From the NCBI GenBank assembly GCA_030280995.1, contig JASXTE010000003.1, forward strand, positions 62,001 to 126,000: a DNA stretch of 64,000 nt, read 5' to 3'. Within the stretch, counting starts at the first letter, position 1. Each line of letters begins with the position of its first letter. The DNA is from Hemileia vastatrix (taxonomy: Eukaryota; Basidiomycota; Pucciniomycetes; Pucciniales; Zaghouaniaceae). Shown piece after piece: positions 11,077 to 21,184 of this stretch. A program made the position numbers and the translations under genes. The notes below the pieces were generated by a model. That model did not search any database. It was not told where the DNA came from and saw only the letters and a list, made by a program, of their open reading frames with translations.

Positions 11077-13458
11077 ATGGCTTCTGGTTCTGCTATTCCT
11101 GTGGTGACTGTCAGTGGGGGGGATGGTCCTCCTTCTGTGATGGTTAGGGAGTGTGTGAGAATTAAAACTTGGGATGGTACCAAGTTTAATGGGGAGGATG
11201 TCAAGTAGTTTCTAGAGAAGTATGAAACTGCTGCTTGAGTGGAGGGTGCTTCCTACCTGGACATGGTGAAGCAGATTATCTTCTTCATTGGTGATAGGTC
11301 AGTGGAGAAGGAGATTGTGGCCATGTCTGGCTACAAGAAGAGGGATTGGAAATTGTTGTGTAGGGAGATGGTGGATAGATGGGGTGTCAGGTTCACTATG
11401 GTGCATCTGAACAAGGTTGTCAGTGAATGGCAATCTTATGGTGGTGTTGGTAACTTACATAGTTACAGGAAGTTTCTGCTACAGTTTGATCCTGTGGTGG
11501 AATATTTGGTGGAAGTGGAGGAGTTGGCACATGAAAATGCTGCCAAGGATGTTTTTTGGTCTGCCCTGGCTAGAGATGTCAGGATGGATGTGTTGAAGGA
11601 CTTGTCAAGAAAGGAATTGATGAAGTTTCTTTCTAATGGGGACCAGAAGTTTCCTGCCTTGGATAAGGTGAAGGAGGCTGTTGAGGCCCATTTAAAGTTA
11701 TTGGCTGTGGACACCTATCAGGAGGGGTGTGCCAAGTATGTCAGCAAAGTCAGTGAGGCTTTGGCTGAAGAGGAAGTTAGGGAGAAGAAGGAGGAGAAAA
11801 ATTTGGTGCAGGTTCCCAAACAGGAGAGGGACTCAATGGTGGAGCAGTTGGCTGATCTGACAAAAAAGCTGCACATTTTTGTCCAGGAGGCCAAGAAGGT
11901 TAATAAGGCACCTTCTCAGCCAAGGGATTTTGAAAGGAGGGCTGGTAGGAGTGATCCTTGGGTTTGCTCTTATTGCAGTAGGAGGGGGCACAGTTCCAAT
12001 GATTGTTGGGCACTGAACAGAGATGTGTCTGAAGGAAAAGTGGAGTTTGATGGCAGGGTTTTTAAGTTCCCTGACCGTTCTTTTGTGAAGCCCAGTGAGG
12101 GGCAGGCTCCTGTGGATTTGGTCAGGAGAAGGGGTGGTCTCAATCAAAGGAGGCCAAGGTTTGAGGAGATTCCTGATCAGGGGAAGTCTTCTGTTAAGGT
12201 AGATGAGGACGTCAAGGGAAAAGGGAAGGAGGTCAATAAGGTCTCTTTTTCTACTTCCTTTGGTGGTTTGGAGTTGTATTCTTGTGGTGGACAGTCAAGT
12301 GGTGAATGCTTGGCTGGTGTTTATGATGTGGAAGCAGGGAAGGTGGGTAGGCCTAAGAGCAGTTCTCAGGCCCAACCAAAGCCAAACGCTTCAAAGGGTG
12401 ATCCTAATCTGAGTGCAGCTAGGAAGAGGTACAGCAAAGAGGAGCTGTACAAGATGCAGAAGGATATGGCTGACATGGGCCCCCCTAGTTTTGGTGCATT
12501 GGACCTGAATGGTGAGCCAATGCCAATGGAGGTGGATTCTGACTCTGAGGAGGATGTCCCTTTGGCTTCATTGCCAAAGCCTGTTGGAGTCAGAGGTTCT
12601 GGTGAGGGATCTGGTTTGGTTTTTGTTAATGGTAAATCTGTTGGTGGTGCTGGTCCTCAAGAAGCTTCTAGGACCAAGGTGGTGAAGCAAAGAGCTCACT
12701 TTGAGAGGCCAGTAGTTTCTGTTCAAGTTAATGTTATGGACTCTGTCCTGGAAAGGATGAATCAGGGTCAGGTTTCCCTATCTTATGGGGAATTGTATGC
12801 TATCAGTCCAGGGTTGGCTGATAGGCAGAAAAAGTTGTTGACCAGGAGAGTAGTTTCTTCTGGTGAGGTAGAATACATTTATTATTCTGCTGAAAAGTTT
12901 GGTGAGGGGTTGGAAACTCATTTTTATGCTCCTCTGGGATATGTCAATGTCACTCTGAATGGCAGGGAGGCAAGGGCATTGGTGGATTCAGGTTCTCAGA
13001 TAAACCTGATTTCTTTGTTTGAGGCAACTCATATGGGCCTCCCCATCAAAACTGGTATTGGTGGGAATTTGATAGGGATTGGTGGCCATGTCACTGAATT
13101 GGTTGGAACTTCAGAGTTTGTGAAGTTAGATGTTGGAGGAGCCTCAGGGAAGGTTCATTTTTACATTGCTAAAGGTAATGTAAAAGCAGTTTTGGGTGAG
13201 CCATTCTTGATGGATTTTCAGGCAAGAATTGGTTATCAATTTGATTTGGGAATCAGTTTGGAGTTGACTGGTGAAGACAAAAGGAGGCTTCACATGAGGT
13301 TATCATCCCCTGGAGAGGATGGTTGGGAGACTAGGCCTGGTTTATCTTCAATGTGCCAGTGCATAGACTGCTGCAGGAGAAGGAAGGAACTGGGTGCTGC
13401 CTCTGGTTTTTTGGAGTGTGGCTCAGGCTCTATTGAGAGTCTGTCTTTTTTAGAGTAA
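11077..13458 (+). pseudogene. Gag-protease ORF of element A, two in-frame stops
   Basis: The natural start is ATG 11077 (MASGSAIPVVTVS), matching the equivalent ATG of B. TAG 11206 (Trp in B) and TGA 11236 (Gly in B) interrupt the first 54 codons; after that 739 codons are open to TAA 13456. The N-terminal half is a helical retrotransposon Gag region. A CCHC zinc knuckle (C-X2-C-X4-H-X4-C, CSYCSRRGHSSNDC) follows at about 11965-12006, then a long hydrophilic linker, then a retropepsin-like aspartic protease with ALVDSGSQINLIS at about 12973-13011. Gag packages the RNA and protease processes the polyprotein. The stop overlaps the next start as TAATG, so ORF2 could be reached by termination-reinitiation. 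Fused Gag-protease is usual for the group. Confidence 0.85.
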
Positions 13459-14099
13459 TGAGGGCTGATCACCCTAGTGCTATAACCTCTCCCCAAGATG
13501 CGGAAATCCCAGGTTGTAGTAGGTCAGCTCCCTTGGAGATATACCAAGTGGATTTTCAACTTTCTCTTTTTAATGTTTCTCTTCTCTGCAAGTATTCATC
13601 AAGTTTTTTAACAAGTCTCTGTTCTCTCTCAAGATTCTTAATTATTTTTAATTCAAGTTCAAAGAAGAAGATTGGTTATATATCTTTATTGAAAGATATG
13701 CGGAAAAGTTTTGGGGCGGTGAGATTGGGGTCTAAAAGTAAGTCCTCCCAACTGTTCACCACTAGGGTTTCTTCTACACCTTTCAAAAACATTACCTGGG
13801 CCACACCTGTGAGCATTGGGGAAACCCCTGGTTATTTTTTTAGGACAGAAGAAAACTCAGGAAAAGAATATAAAAATTTCAAGATAATTCATGAAAATCA
13901 AGAAAAAAATCTGATGATAATGAAGAAAGAAGATACAAAATATTTTTGTGAAGATTGTCAGGATCTATTTTTGGGCCTCCAGCATGAGGTTAAACTGCAG
14001 AAAATTTTGAAGAGAGAAGATTGTCAAGATCTATTTTTGGGCTCCAGCATGAGGATAAACTGCACAATTTTAGAAGATGTGATTCAGAAGATGAATTAA
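13458..14099 (+). CDS. ORF2 of element A: linker ORF overlapping gag and pol
   Basis: 213 codons starting in the TAATG overlap with gag. The first third has no recognised motif. A middle block (MRKSFGAVRLGSKSKSSQ and the next 35 residues, about 13699-13845) is a near copy of a block at 14146-14292 at the beginning of the pol frame, so ORF2 contains a duplicated piece of the pol 5' end. The tail repeats a unit with DLFLGLQHEVKL, tied to the element-wide TAAACTG motif. It overlaps the pol frame by about 105 nt in the -1 phase. Element B has the same ORF (236 codons). No function is assigned; it may supply the route by which pol is reached, since pol has no ATG of its own here. Confidence 0.6.
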   Translation: MRADHPSAITSPQDAEIPGCSRSAPLEIYQVDFQLSLFNVSLLCKYSSSFLTSLCSLSRFLIIFNSSSKKKIGYISLLKDMRKSFGAVRLGSKSKSSQLFTTRVSSTPFKNITWATPVSIGETPGYFFRTEENSGKEYKNFKIIHENQEKNLMIMKKEDTKYFCEDCQDLFLGLQHEVKLQKILKREDCQDLFLGSSMRINCTILEDVIQKMN

Positions 14100-16450
14100 G
14101 ATTTGAAGATTTGGAAGTTGGAAGTGAGGATGAAGATGTGGAATTGCGGAAAAGTTTTGGAGTGGTGAGATTGGGGTCTAAAAGTAAGTCCTCCCAATTG
14201 TGCACCGCTAGGGTTTCTTCTACACCTTTCAAAAACATTACCTTGGCCACACATGTGAGCAATGGGGAAACCCTTGGTTTTTGTTCCAGGTCTGGTGGTG
14301 AAGATTTCATGAAGATCCCTCAAGTTGAAGGTGGAGCGGCAAAGTATAAGAAGGTAGCGCAGAAGATTAGGCCTGTCAATGAGCCTATGCCTGTGGGTTT
14401 GAATCCGCCTTTGAAAAGACCTCCTTTTTCAAGAGATCCGTACTGTACTCCTTTGGTGAAGAATCTTCCAGAATTTGTAGAGACGGCTAGGGTGACCGTG
14501 GAAAGATTGAAAGTTGTTAATTTTGGTCCTGATGGGTGGTTGTCTGAGGAAGAAAAGAAGTTGTTGTTGCACATTATTGTGCTAAGGGAAAAAGCGGTGG
14601 CATTCGTTGAGGAGGAAAGGGGTGTATTGAAGCACTCTTATGGGGAACCTTACTTGATTCCTGTTGTTTGTCATGAACCTTGGCAAATCAAACCTATTCC
14701 GATTCCAGCTGCTATTCAAGAGGATTTTGTAGAGATTGTTAGGGAAAGAGTCAGGACTGGGTTATATGAACAATCAACATCCAGTTACTCAAGTCCAGTG
14801 TTCTGTGTAAAGAAGCAGAATGGAAAGTTGAGGGTGGTTCATGATCTTAGAGCCTTGAATAGAGTCACTATCAAGGATGCTGGTATGCCTCCAAGTGCAG
14901 ATGATTTTGTTGAAGCTTTTGCTGGAAGGGTGTGTTATGGTTTGGGTGATATTATGGGTGGTTATGATGAGAGGGAACTACATACGGATTCAAGGCCTCT
15001 CACAACTTTTGAGACTCCTTTGGAAAGATTTCAGCTCACTAGGTTGCCTCAAGGAGCAACTAATTCAGTGGCAGTTTATCAAGCACAGATGGCTTGGATT
15101 TTGCAGGATGAGGTTCCTACTCATGATGGTATTTTTATTGATGATGGTGGAATTAAAGGACCATCCACTGATTATGGTAATGAGGTGTTAGCGGAGAACC
15201 CTGGCATAAGGAGGTTTGTGTGGGAATATGCAATAACTCTAGAGAGAGTGTTGTTCAGGATTGAAGAGGCTGGTTTGACCATTTCAGGGTCAAAATTCTG
15301 TTGTTGTGTTCCTGCTTTGGAAATTCTGGGTCATGTGGTATGTAAAGAGGGAAGGATTATGGCGAAGAAGAAGATTAATAAAATCCAGTCATGGCCAAGG
15401 CCTAAAAATACTAATGAAGTCAGAGGATTTTTGGGTGTATGTGTATATGTCAGGATTTTCATTAAGGATTTTTCTTTGTTGGATTCACCTTTAAGGAGGT
15501 TGACCAGAAAAGATGCAGATTGGGAATGGACTGACGAGTGTGAAGAGGCTTTTCAGAAGTTGAAAAAGGTTGTTGGTGAAGATATAATTCTTCACAAGTT
15601 GGATTATGGTGTTGGTGCTGGAAAAATTTATCTGGCAGTGGACTCAAGTTATATTGCTGCTGGTGCTGTTTTGTCTCAGGAGGATAAGACTGGGAGGGTC
15701 AGGCCAGTAAGGTATGAGTCTGTGGTGTTTAATGAGGTGGAATCTAGGTATTCTCAACCTAAGTTGGAATTGTGTGGCATAGCTAAAATTTTAAAGAAGC
15801 TATAGATGGTTTTGTGGGGGCAGCATTTTGAGCTGCAGGTGGATGCAAAATCTTTGGTTCAGATGATCAATACACCTAGTCTTCCAAATGCTCCAATGAC
15901 TAGGTGGGTGGAATTTATTCAACATTTTTCTTTTGACCTGGTACACAAACCAGGTAAAACTTTTACTATGCCTGATGGATTATCAAGGAGGCCACCTACA
16001 GATGAGGATTCAGATTCTGAAGAGTTTGACAAAGATGTTCCAGTGGTTAGGGCCAGCACAAAGGGTGCTGAGGATTTTTCTCTCCTCCCCCATGAGACTA
16101 AACTGGACGATTGTTCTGACCTCCCCCAAGAGGCTAAACTGGCTGGATCTGATTTTGATTCTGGTGATCAGGATGTTTTTGTTGATGAAGATGGAGTTGT
16201 TGTTTGGGACAGCTCAAAATTGGAAAAGGGTGTTTTTGTTAGTGAACTGGATTCTCACAAGGTTCAGTGGAAAGAGAAGGACGTGCCAAAATTTAAGGAT
16301 TGGTGTCCTGGTTGGGCTGCTCAATTGGCTCATGTTCACACTGGTGATTTTGATGACAGAGTTGTACCCTTGGATGTTGTTTTGTTGGATTTTGAAGATG
16401 AGACCTGGGGTCAATCTGGGTTTTATTTTATTTTGGCGGAATATCTTTGA
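13994..16450 (+). pseudogene. Pol of element A: reverse transcriptase-RNase H, one stop
   Basis: The frame opens after a stop at 13991 and runs to TGA 16448, interrupted only by TAG 15803 (Gln in B). There is no ATG before the conserved N-terminal block, so translation probably comes from ORF2 by a -1 shift. The RT has RVVHDLRALNRVTIKD, LGDIMGGYDER, LPQGATNSVAVYQ and the catalytic FIDDGG box, then NPGIRRFVWE, typical of basidiomycete Ty3/gypsy elements. RNase H has its acidic residues in YLAVDSS, KLELCG and QVDAKS. The last 150 residues are an acidic spacer containing two copies of an LPxExKL peptide that encodes the element's TAAACTG motif. It copies RNA into DNA and removes the RNA strand. 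Confidence 0.88.
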
Positions 16451-17676
16451 CCTTGGAGAGGCCAGATAGTTGTGATGATGATACTTGGTTGGAAATCAAG
16501 AAGAAGAGTCCTGGATTTTATGTGTCAGGAAGGCGGTTGATGAGAAGGAGAAATCCTAATCCTCAAGTGGTGGTGACTCAGAGGAAGGGTCAAGAATTGG
16601 TTTTGAAGTCTTTGCCTGAAGACCTTGGTCATAGAGGCTTTGGGGAGAATTATAGAAGAGTAGCAGACAGATTTTGGTGGCCAGGTATGAAGTTGGCTGT
16701 GCAGGGTTGGGTTCAATCTTGTGAAGAATGTCAAAGAAGAAGTCATTTAAAACCTAAAGAGGTGGGCCGTGCTACTGGTGAATCAACTGTCTTTGGAAGG
16801 GTCAGTCTGGATGCTGTCCATATTAAAGAGGGCAGGTATAAATACTTGATTGTTGCTAGGGATGATTTGTCTGGTTGGGTTGAGGCAGTGCCTCTGGTTA
16901 ATTTGACTGCCAAGAATGTGGCAGAGTTTTTGAAGAAGGAGTGGATTTATAGTTATGGGTTGATGAAGTTGGTGACTGTTGATGGTGGGCCAGAGTTTGG
17001 TACCAAATTTAAAGAAGCTGTGGCTAGTGTTGGTTCTAGGGTTAGAGTGGCTACACCGTATTATCCTGAAGCTGAAGGCATGGTTGAAAGAGGCCATCAA
17101 GTTATCAAGAATGCTTTGGTGAAGATGTGTGGAGATAGTGCTGAGAAGTGGAGGCATTATTTACCCTTGGTGTTATTTGCTGATAGGGTCACTGTGAAGA
17201 GGACAACTGGCTATTCTCCTTATGAGTTAATTTTTGGTCAGGAAGTGGTTCTACCAGTGGACTTGGAAGCTTTCTCTTATCTTGGAATTGATTAGGATGT
17301 CGTGCGCTCAACAGAAGATTTGCTAAGTGCCAGGATGCAACAGTTGGAATGTAGAGAGGAATTTCAAGAGAAGGCATACTCTAGAATAATGAAGATTAGG
17401 AATCAATCAGTCAGGTACTGGGACAAGAAGTTGGCTCATAGACTCAGGAATCCCTTGAAACCTGATTGTTTGGTTTTGGTGTATAATAGAAGTTTGGAGA
17501 GTCAGTGGGGGAAAATGTTTGCTGACAGATGGAATGGACCTTACAGAGTCAGATCTCAGGCCTCTGGAGGTTCTTATGTTTTGGAAGAGTTGGATAGTGC
17601 AGTCTTGAAAAAGAGGGTGGCTGCAGACCAAGTGAAGAGGTTTTATCCCAGGGGCACTAGGCATGAAGAAGATTGA
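16447..17676 (+). pseudogene. Integrase of element A, one in-frame stop
   Basis: 409 codons in the -1 phase relative to RNase H, overlapping it by 4 nt. It has no ATG at its beginning. A zinc-binding HHCC domain comes first (GHRGFGENYRR ... CEECQRR), then the catalytic D, D, E in SLDAVHIKEG, TVDGGPEFG and YYPEAEGMVERG, then a GPY/F module (RWNGPYRVRS ... LKKRVAADQVKRFYPRG). No chromodomain follows. TAG 17293 replaces a Trp of element B and cuts the protein after the catalytic core. Integrase inserts the DNA copy; in this family it evidently makes 4-bp staggered cuts, given the target duplications. The private stop suggests that this copy is inactive. Confidence 0.88.
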
Positions 17677-17812
17677 CTCCGCAATGAGGATAAACTACGG
17701 ACCATTCTTTAATTTTGGTTTTTTTGTGGTGATGCTATGCATCTGTTTGTTGGAACCTTTTGTTAGAGGGTACCCATGGGTGGGGTCTCTAGATTTTGCC
17801 TTGGCAAGTGTA

Positions 17813-17854
17813 GGGGTAACTGATGGGCTGGCTGCTCTGTAGAACAGTTACCCC
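17813..17854 (+). other. Conserved hairpin module 1 (element A)
   Basis: GGGGTAACTG and CAGTTACCCC form a perfect 10-bp stem around a 22-nt loop. About 45 nt upstream lies GGTACCC...TCTAGATTTT, and CTTGGCAAGTG precedes the stem. The same module recurs at 18075-18116 and 20932-20972 and in elements B and G. Confidence 0.7.
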
Positions 17855-18074
17855 AGATTGTCTGTTTCCAACCCTTTTTCTTAAATTGGTTGAACCCTAG
17901 TATTGGTTTCTTTTCACAGGTTTTAGTCCTCTATGACTTTAAGCTGGAATTTACTCTGGTTTTCATGTGCTGGACTCTTTACTGTTATTGGTTTTGGTTT
18001 TTTTTGTGTTGGATGTTGTGTTTTTGTTAGAAGGTACCCAGGGGGGGCTTCTAGATTTTATGTTGGCAAGTGTG

Positions 18075-18116
18075 GGGGTAACTGATGAGCTGTCTGCTCT
18101 GTAGAACAGTTACCCC
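18075..18116 (+). other. Conserved hairpin module 2 (element A)
   Basis: Same stem as module 1 (GGGGTAACTG / CAGTTACCCC) with a 22-nt loop and the same upstream GGTACCC and TCTAGATTTTA blocks. Downstream, both modules are followed by a CTATGACTTTAAACTGG-type motif. Confidence 0.7.
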
Positions 18117-18489
18117 AGAATGTCTGTCTCAAGTCTTTTGTTTTTTCTAGTTGAATTCTAGTTCTGTTGTTTATTATTCAGGTTTCAAATCCGCTATGAC
18201 TTTAAACTGGTTTGGGACTGGCTTCTTTATCTTTGGTTCTTTCAGATTGGTAGTGGATCACTGGTGGTCTCCCGACATTTTTACTTATTGGATGGAGCCC
18301 ACCCAGTGATCATTTCTATGGACCGGACTTTCCCTTATTGGAAAATTTATGGAGCTGGTCTTTCTTTGATTTTGCAGTTATGTTTTTGCTAGATAGCAGT
18401 TTTAGATTATTTTCTTTTTTTCTCTTTTTTTCTTTTAATTTTTTTATGGGGGTTGTTTAAAATTATAAAATCAAAATTAAAGGGTGTTA

Positions 18490-18711
18490 CCACATCAGGG
18501 TCACCTGGATGTGGGCAAGCATTGGTGGGTAAAGGCTCATCAATTGGCTGGGCAATGCTATTTTATTTTTATTTATTATTTATTTCATGTGTTTCTGTGT
18601 TTCATTATTTTATTATCTTCTGAATTTCTAATTTTTTTTTTGAATTTTGTTTTCTGTTAATCATTTAAAAGATTTAATTGTGTATCCACATCAAGGTGCA
18701 CTTGGATGTGG
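18490..18711 (+). repeat. Duplicated palindromic block in the 3' non-coding region
   Basis: Two copies (18490-18514 and 18686-18711) have arms CCACATC and GATGTGG around GGTGCAC or a variant, each followed about 25 nt later by GCTCATCAATTGGCTGGG. B carries both copies, and a diverged copy lies at 39699-39724. The second copy is nearly a perfect 26-bp palindrome. T-rich DNA surrounds them. Confidence 0.6.
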
Positions 18712-18922
18712 GTAAGGTATCAGGGGATCAGCTCATCAATTGGCTGGGGGATACCATTTGTATTATTTTTTATATTATATTTTATTTCATTTCATTTTTG
18801 TTATTAATTTATAATTTTAGTATATTAGTAGATACAAAGCAAAAAAAAAAAAAAAAAATTCTGAAATTATTTTTATTAATTGTTTTATATTATTATTATG
18901 TTTTTAATCTTTTTTCAGGAGC

Positions 18923-20474
18923 TCATTGTCTGGATGATGAAGCTTCTGGAGGCTGGTCCGGATTGTGATGATGTTTTTGTTTTTTGTTGGGATTGTGGGA
19001 AGCACTGTGTTCTTTGAAGTGCATCCTGCTGGAGAGATTATAGGGATTGTAATGGTCAGGGATTGGATTAGAGGGAAGTTCAGAGGAGGAAGAAGAAGAG
19101 GAAGGAATGGAGTGCTGGAGGGTGTGTTTAATGATCCTAGACATTTTCCAGTGGTCGTCAAGTAGGCGCTTTCTCAGGGATTTTTCAAAGTCATTTAAAG
19201 GTCCATGGAGGGCAAAGGCTTTTAGCATATTGGAACACATGGTGCTTAGGTGTTTCTTCATGTCTCCATAATCCAGGGTCAAAGAAGTTTCAAGAGTTTG
19301 GCCAACTCCAATAATAGATTCAGGAGGAGGGGTGCAAACTAGACAAGAAGAATTGGATCAATAATTATTTTTGTTGAAGGAATTGAATAATTAATTGGGT
19401 ACTTACAGATTGGAAGCTCATCAAATCTGTAAGCAGCTGGGATTTGGATCTCTGACGATTTTGTAATGGTCATAGTGGGTGGATCAACTAGGGAAAGATA
19501 TGGATTCTCATGGTCTTCCTCTGAAGGATCCTGAGAAGGTGAACTGGGATGCTGAGGTTCCTGGAGCCTAGTTGGAGCAGTGAGATTGTGGTTGTTGTTG
19601 TGGTTGTTATTTCTGTTGGATTCAGCTGGAGGAGGTGCTGGTGATGGAGTACCAGGGTTGTTAAAGGATGGAGCAGGAGAGGGGGATTTGGAAGCAGACT
19701 GCTCTCTTCTGGATGGAGAATTTGAAGAGATGGAACTGTCAGAAGAGTAGTTGGCTGACAGAGGAGAGGTGTATTTTCTTTGTCTTAGCTGGGGACGAAG
19801 TTGTTGTTGTGGAGCAGTGTGTGGTGTTCTGGTTTCTTCTTGGGGTTCTCTGGCAGTCCTCTTAGAAATCTGGTAAATTTTGGTGCTTTTCAACTTTGGA
19901 AGGGTGGATTGCATTGCTCTGGGAGCAGTAGGATGTAGTTGGATTGAGTTGTTGTTGTTGTCTGGATGAATTTGGCTATTTTCTGGCCGTTTTTGGAGGT
20001 TTTGGCCCTGATTTTCACTGTTTGGTGAGGCGGGCGGGCCGCCTGGACGCGGTCTAGAAGCCTGGGAGTTGATTTTGAAGCTTTTGGAGCTAATTTGGCG
20101 GAGATAAAAGCAGTTTCTTGTGAGGCTAAGGCTGGTCTTTTGGGAAGAGTGCGGGAAGCTGAGCTTCTTGATCTTCTGGAAGGAGCAGAAGATAGAGAGG
20201 AAGAGGAAGGACCAAGCTCTGGGGATCTGGTAGGGGATCTGGAGATGTATTTGTGAGAAGGAGAAGGCGGAGGAATAGGGTAGTTGGCGTCTCTGTCACA
20301 TCTTTTCTTTTTGGAATAACAAGAGTCACAAGCCCTGTTGTAGAATTTGGATTCAGGATTTGGAAGATTGAATGTGCAAGGTCTGCACATGTGGATGCAC
20401 TGTTTGCAGGCATAGTCCTTGGGAGCAGTAAAGCAAGGGAGAGTAGAAGGGTTAACATCAGGAGATCCAGCCAT
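18923..20474 (-). CDS. Antisense accessory gene 2 of element A: Zn2Cys6-type protein
   Basis: Encoded opposite to gag-pol. The start is ATG 20474 (MAGSPDV), just after a pyrimidine-rich CAG that could be a 3' splice site. The first exon has C-X2-C-X6-C-X15-C-X2-C-X6-C, which fits the fungal Zn(II)2Cys6 signature, with the basic run (YSKKKRC) in the second half rather than the first. Pro/Ser-rich sequence follows. Another open frame (19407-19914) is Ser/Asn/Pro-rich. A clear intron 19339-19406 (GTAAGT...CTAG) leads in frame to the last exon 18923-19338 (LTLDYGDMKKHLSTMC...). The link between the first two frames is unresolved and needs another intron or a frameshift. Copies exist in B and G. 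DNA binding is inferred from the cysteine pattern only. Confidence 0.65.
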
Positions 20475-20626
20475 GATCTGTGGTGAGAAAAGATGATGAA
20501 AAGGGATAGGAGGAGATTTTTGTCAGTGATGGGTAGATGATAAAGTGAAGGTGGAAGTTCAGCAGGTTGGCTGTAGAGGTGTGCTGCATGAAATTGGCTG
20601 CATCCATTTTATGCAAAATTCTGTCA

Positions 20627-21125
20627 GTCCATCAAGACTCTAAACTGAAAAAGCTATGGTATCAAGACAGTCCATCAAGACTTTAAACTTAAATCTGGTT
20701 TCTGTTAGTCCTCCAAGACTTTAAACTGGCTGGTTTCAAGATTTTATCAAGGCTAGTCCGTCAAGACTTTAAACTGAATACTGTGTTAGTCCCCCAAGAC
20801 TTTAAACTGAGGGTTGTAAGTCCCCCAAGACTATAAACTGAGGAAAAAGTTTTTGTTGCTGGAGTTGGTTTTGAAAGATTGGTGTAGGGTATCCACAGGG
20901 GGAGCCTCCAAATTTAGCAAAGGCAAGTTTGGGGGTAATTGATGGGCTGGCAGCCCTATCCACAATTACCCCAGAATGTTAGTTTTTTCTCTGTGTCTTA
21001 ATGTGGTTGATCTCTAGTTCTGGGTGTATGATTTAGGTTTTTGAGCCCCCCAAGACTTTAAACTGAGGGTTTTTGAGTCCCTCAAGACTATAAAATGAGG
21101 ATGGTCCCCCAAGACTTAAAACTGA
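20627..21125 (+). repeat. Array of about nine CAAGACTTTAAACTG-type motifs (element A)
   Basis: Copies start near 20627, 20669, 20706, 20752, 20786, 20817, 21044, 21076 and 21101, mostly 30-46 nt apart. The core is TCCNYCAAGACTTTAAACTG with changes mainly in the first half. Related copies lie after the hairpin modules (about 17930, 18195) and, with an ATGAGG start, inside ORF2 and the RNase H spacer. Hairpin module 3 (20932-20972) sits in the gap of this array. Confidence 0.7.
20932..20972 (+). other. Conserved hairpin module 3 with compensatory change
   Basis: GGGGTAATTG pairs with CAATTACCCC around a 21-nt loop. Compared with modules 1 and 2 the C-G pair in the stem is T-A, so both sides have changed together. 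Upstream are TATCCACAGGGGGAGCCTCC and GGCAAGTTTG. Confidence 0.72.
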
Positions 21126-21184
21126 GGGTTGTTTGTGGTTAGATCCTATAGAGGGTGTGGTCAATTTTTCTTTCTGAATCAAAC

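Noticed and set aside
19639..19865. Plus-strand ORFs overlapping accessory gene 2 (such as 19668-19865)
   Set aside because: They are shadows of the spliced minus-strand gene and are not kept across copies.
20627..21125. CRISPR-like array of short repeats
   Set aside because: The repeats are degenerate, spacer lengths vary, the organism is eukaryotic and no cas genes are present.
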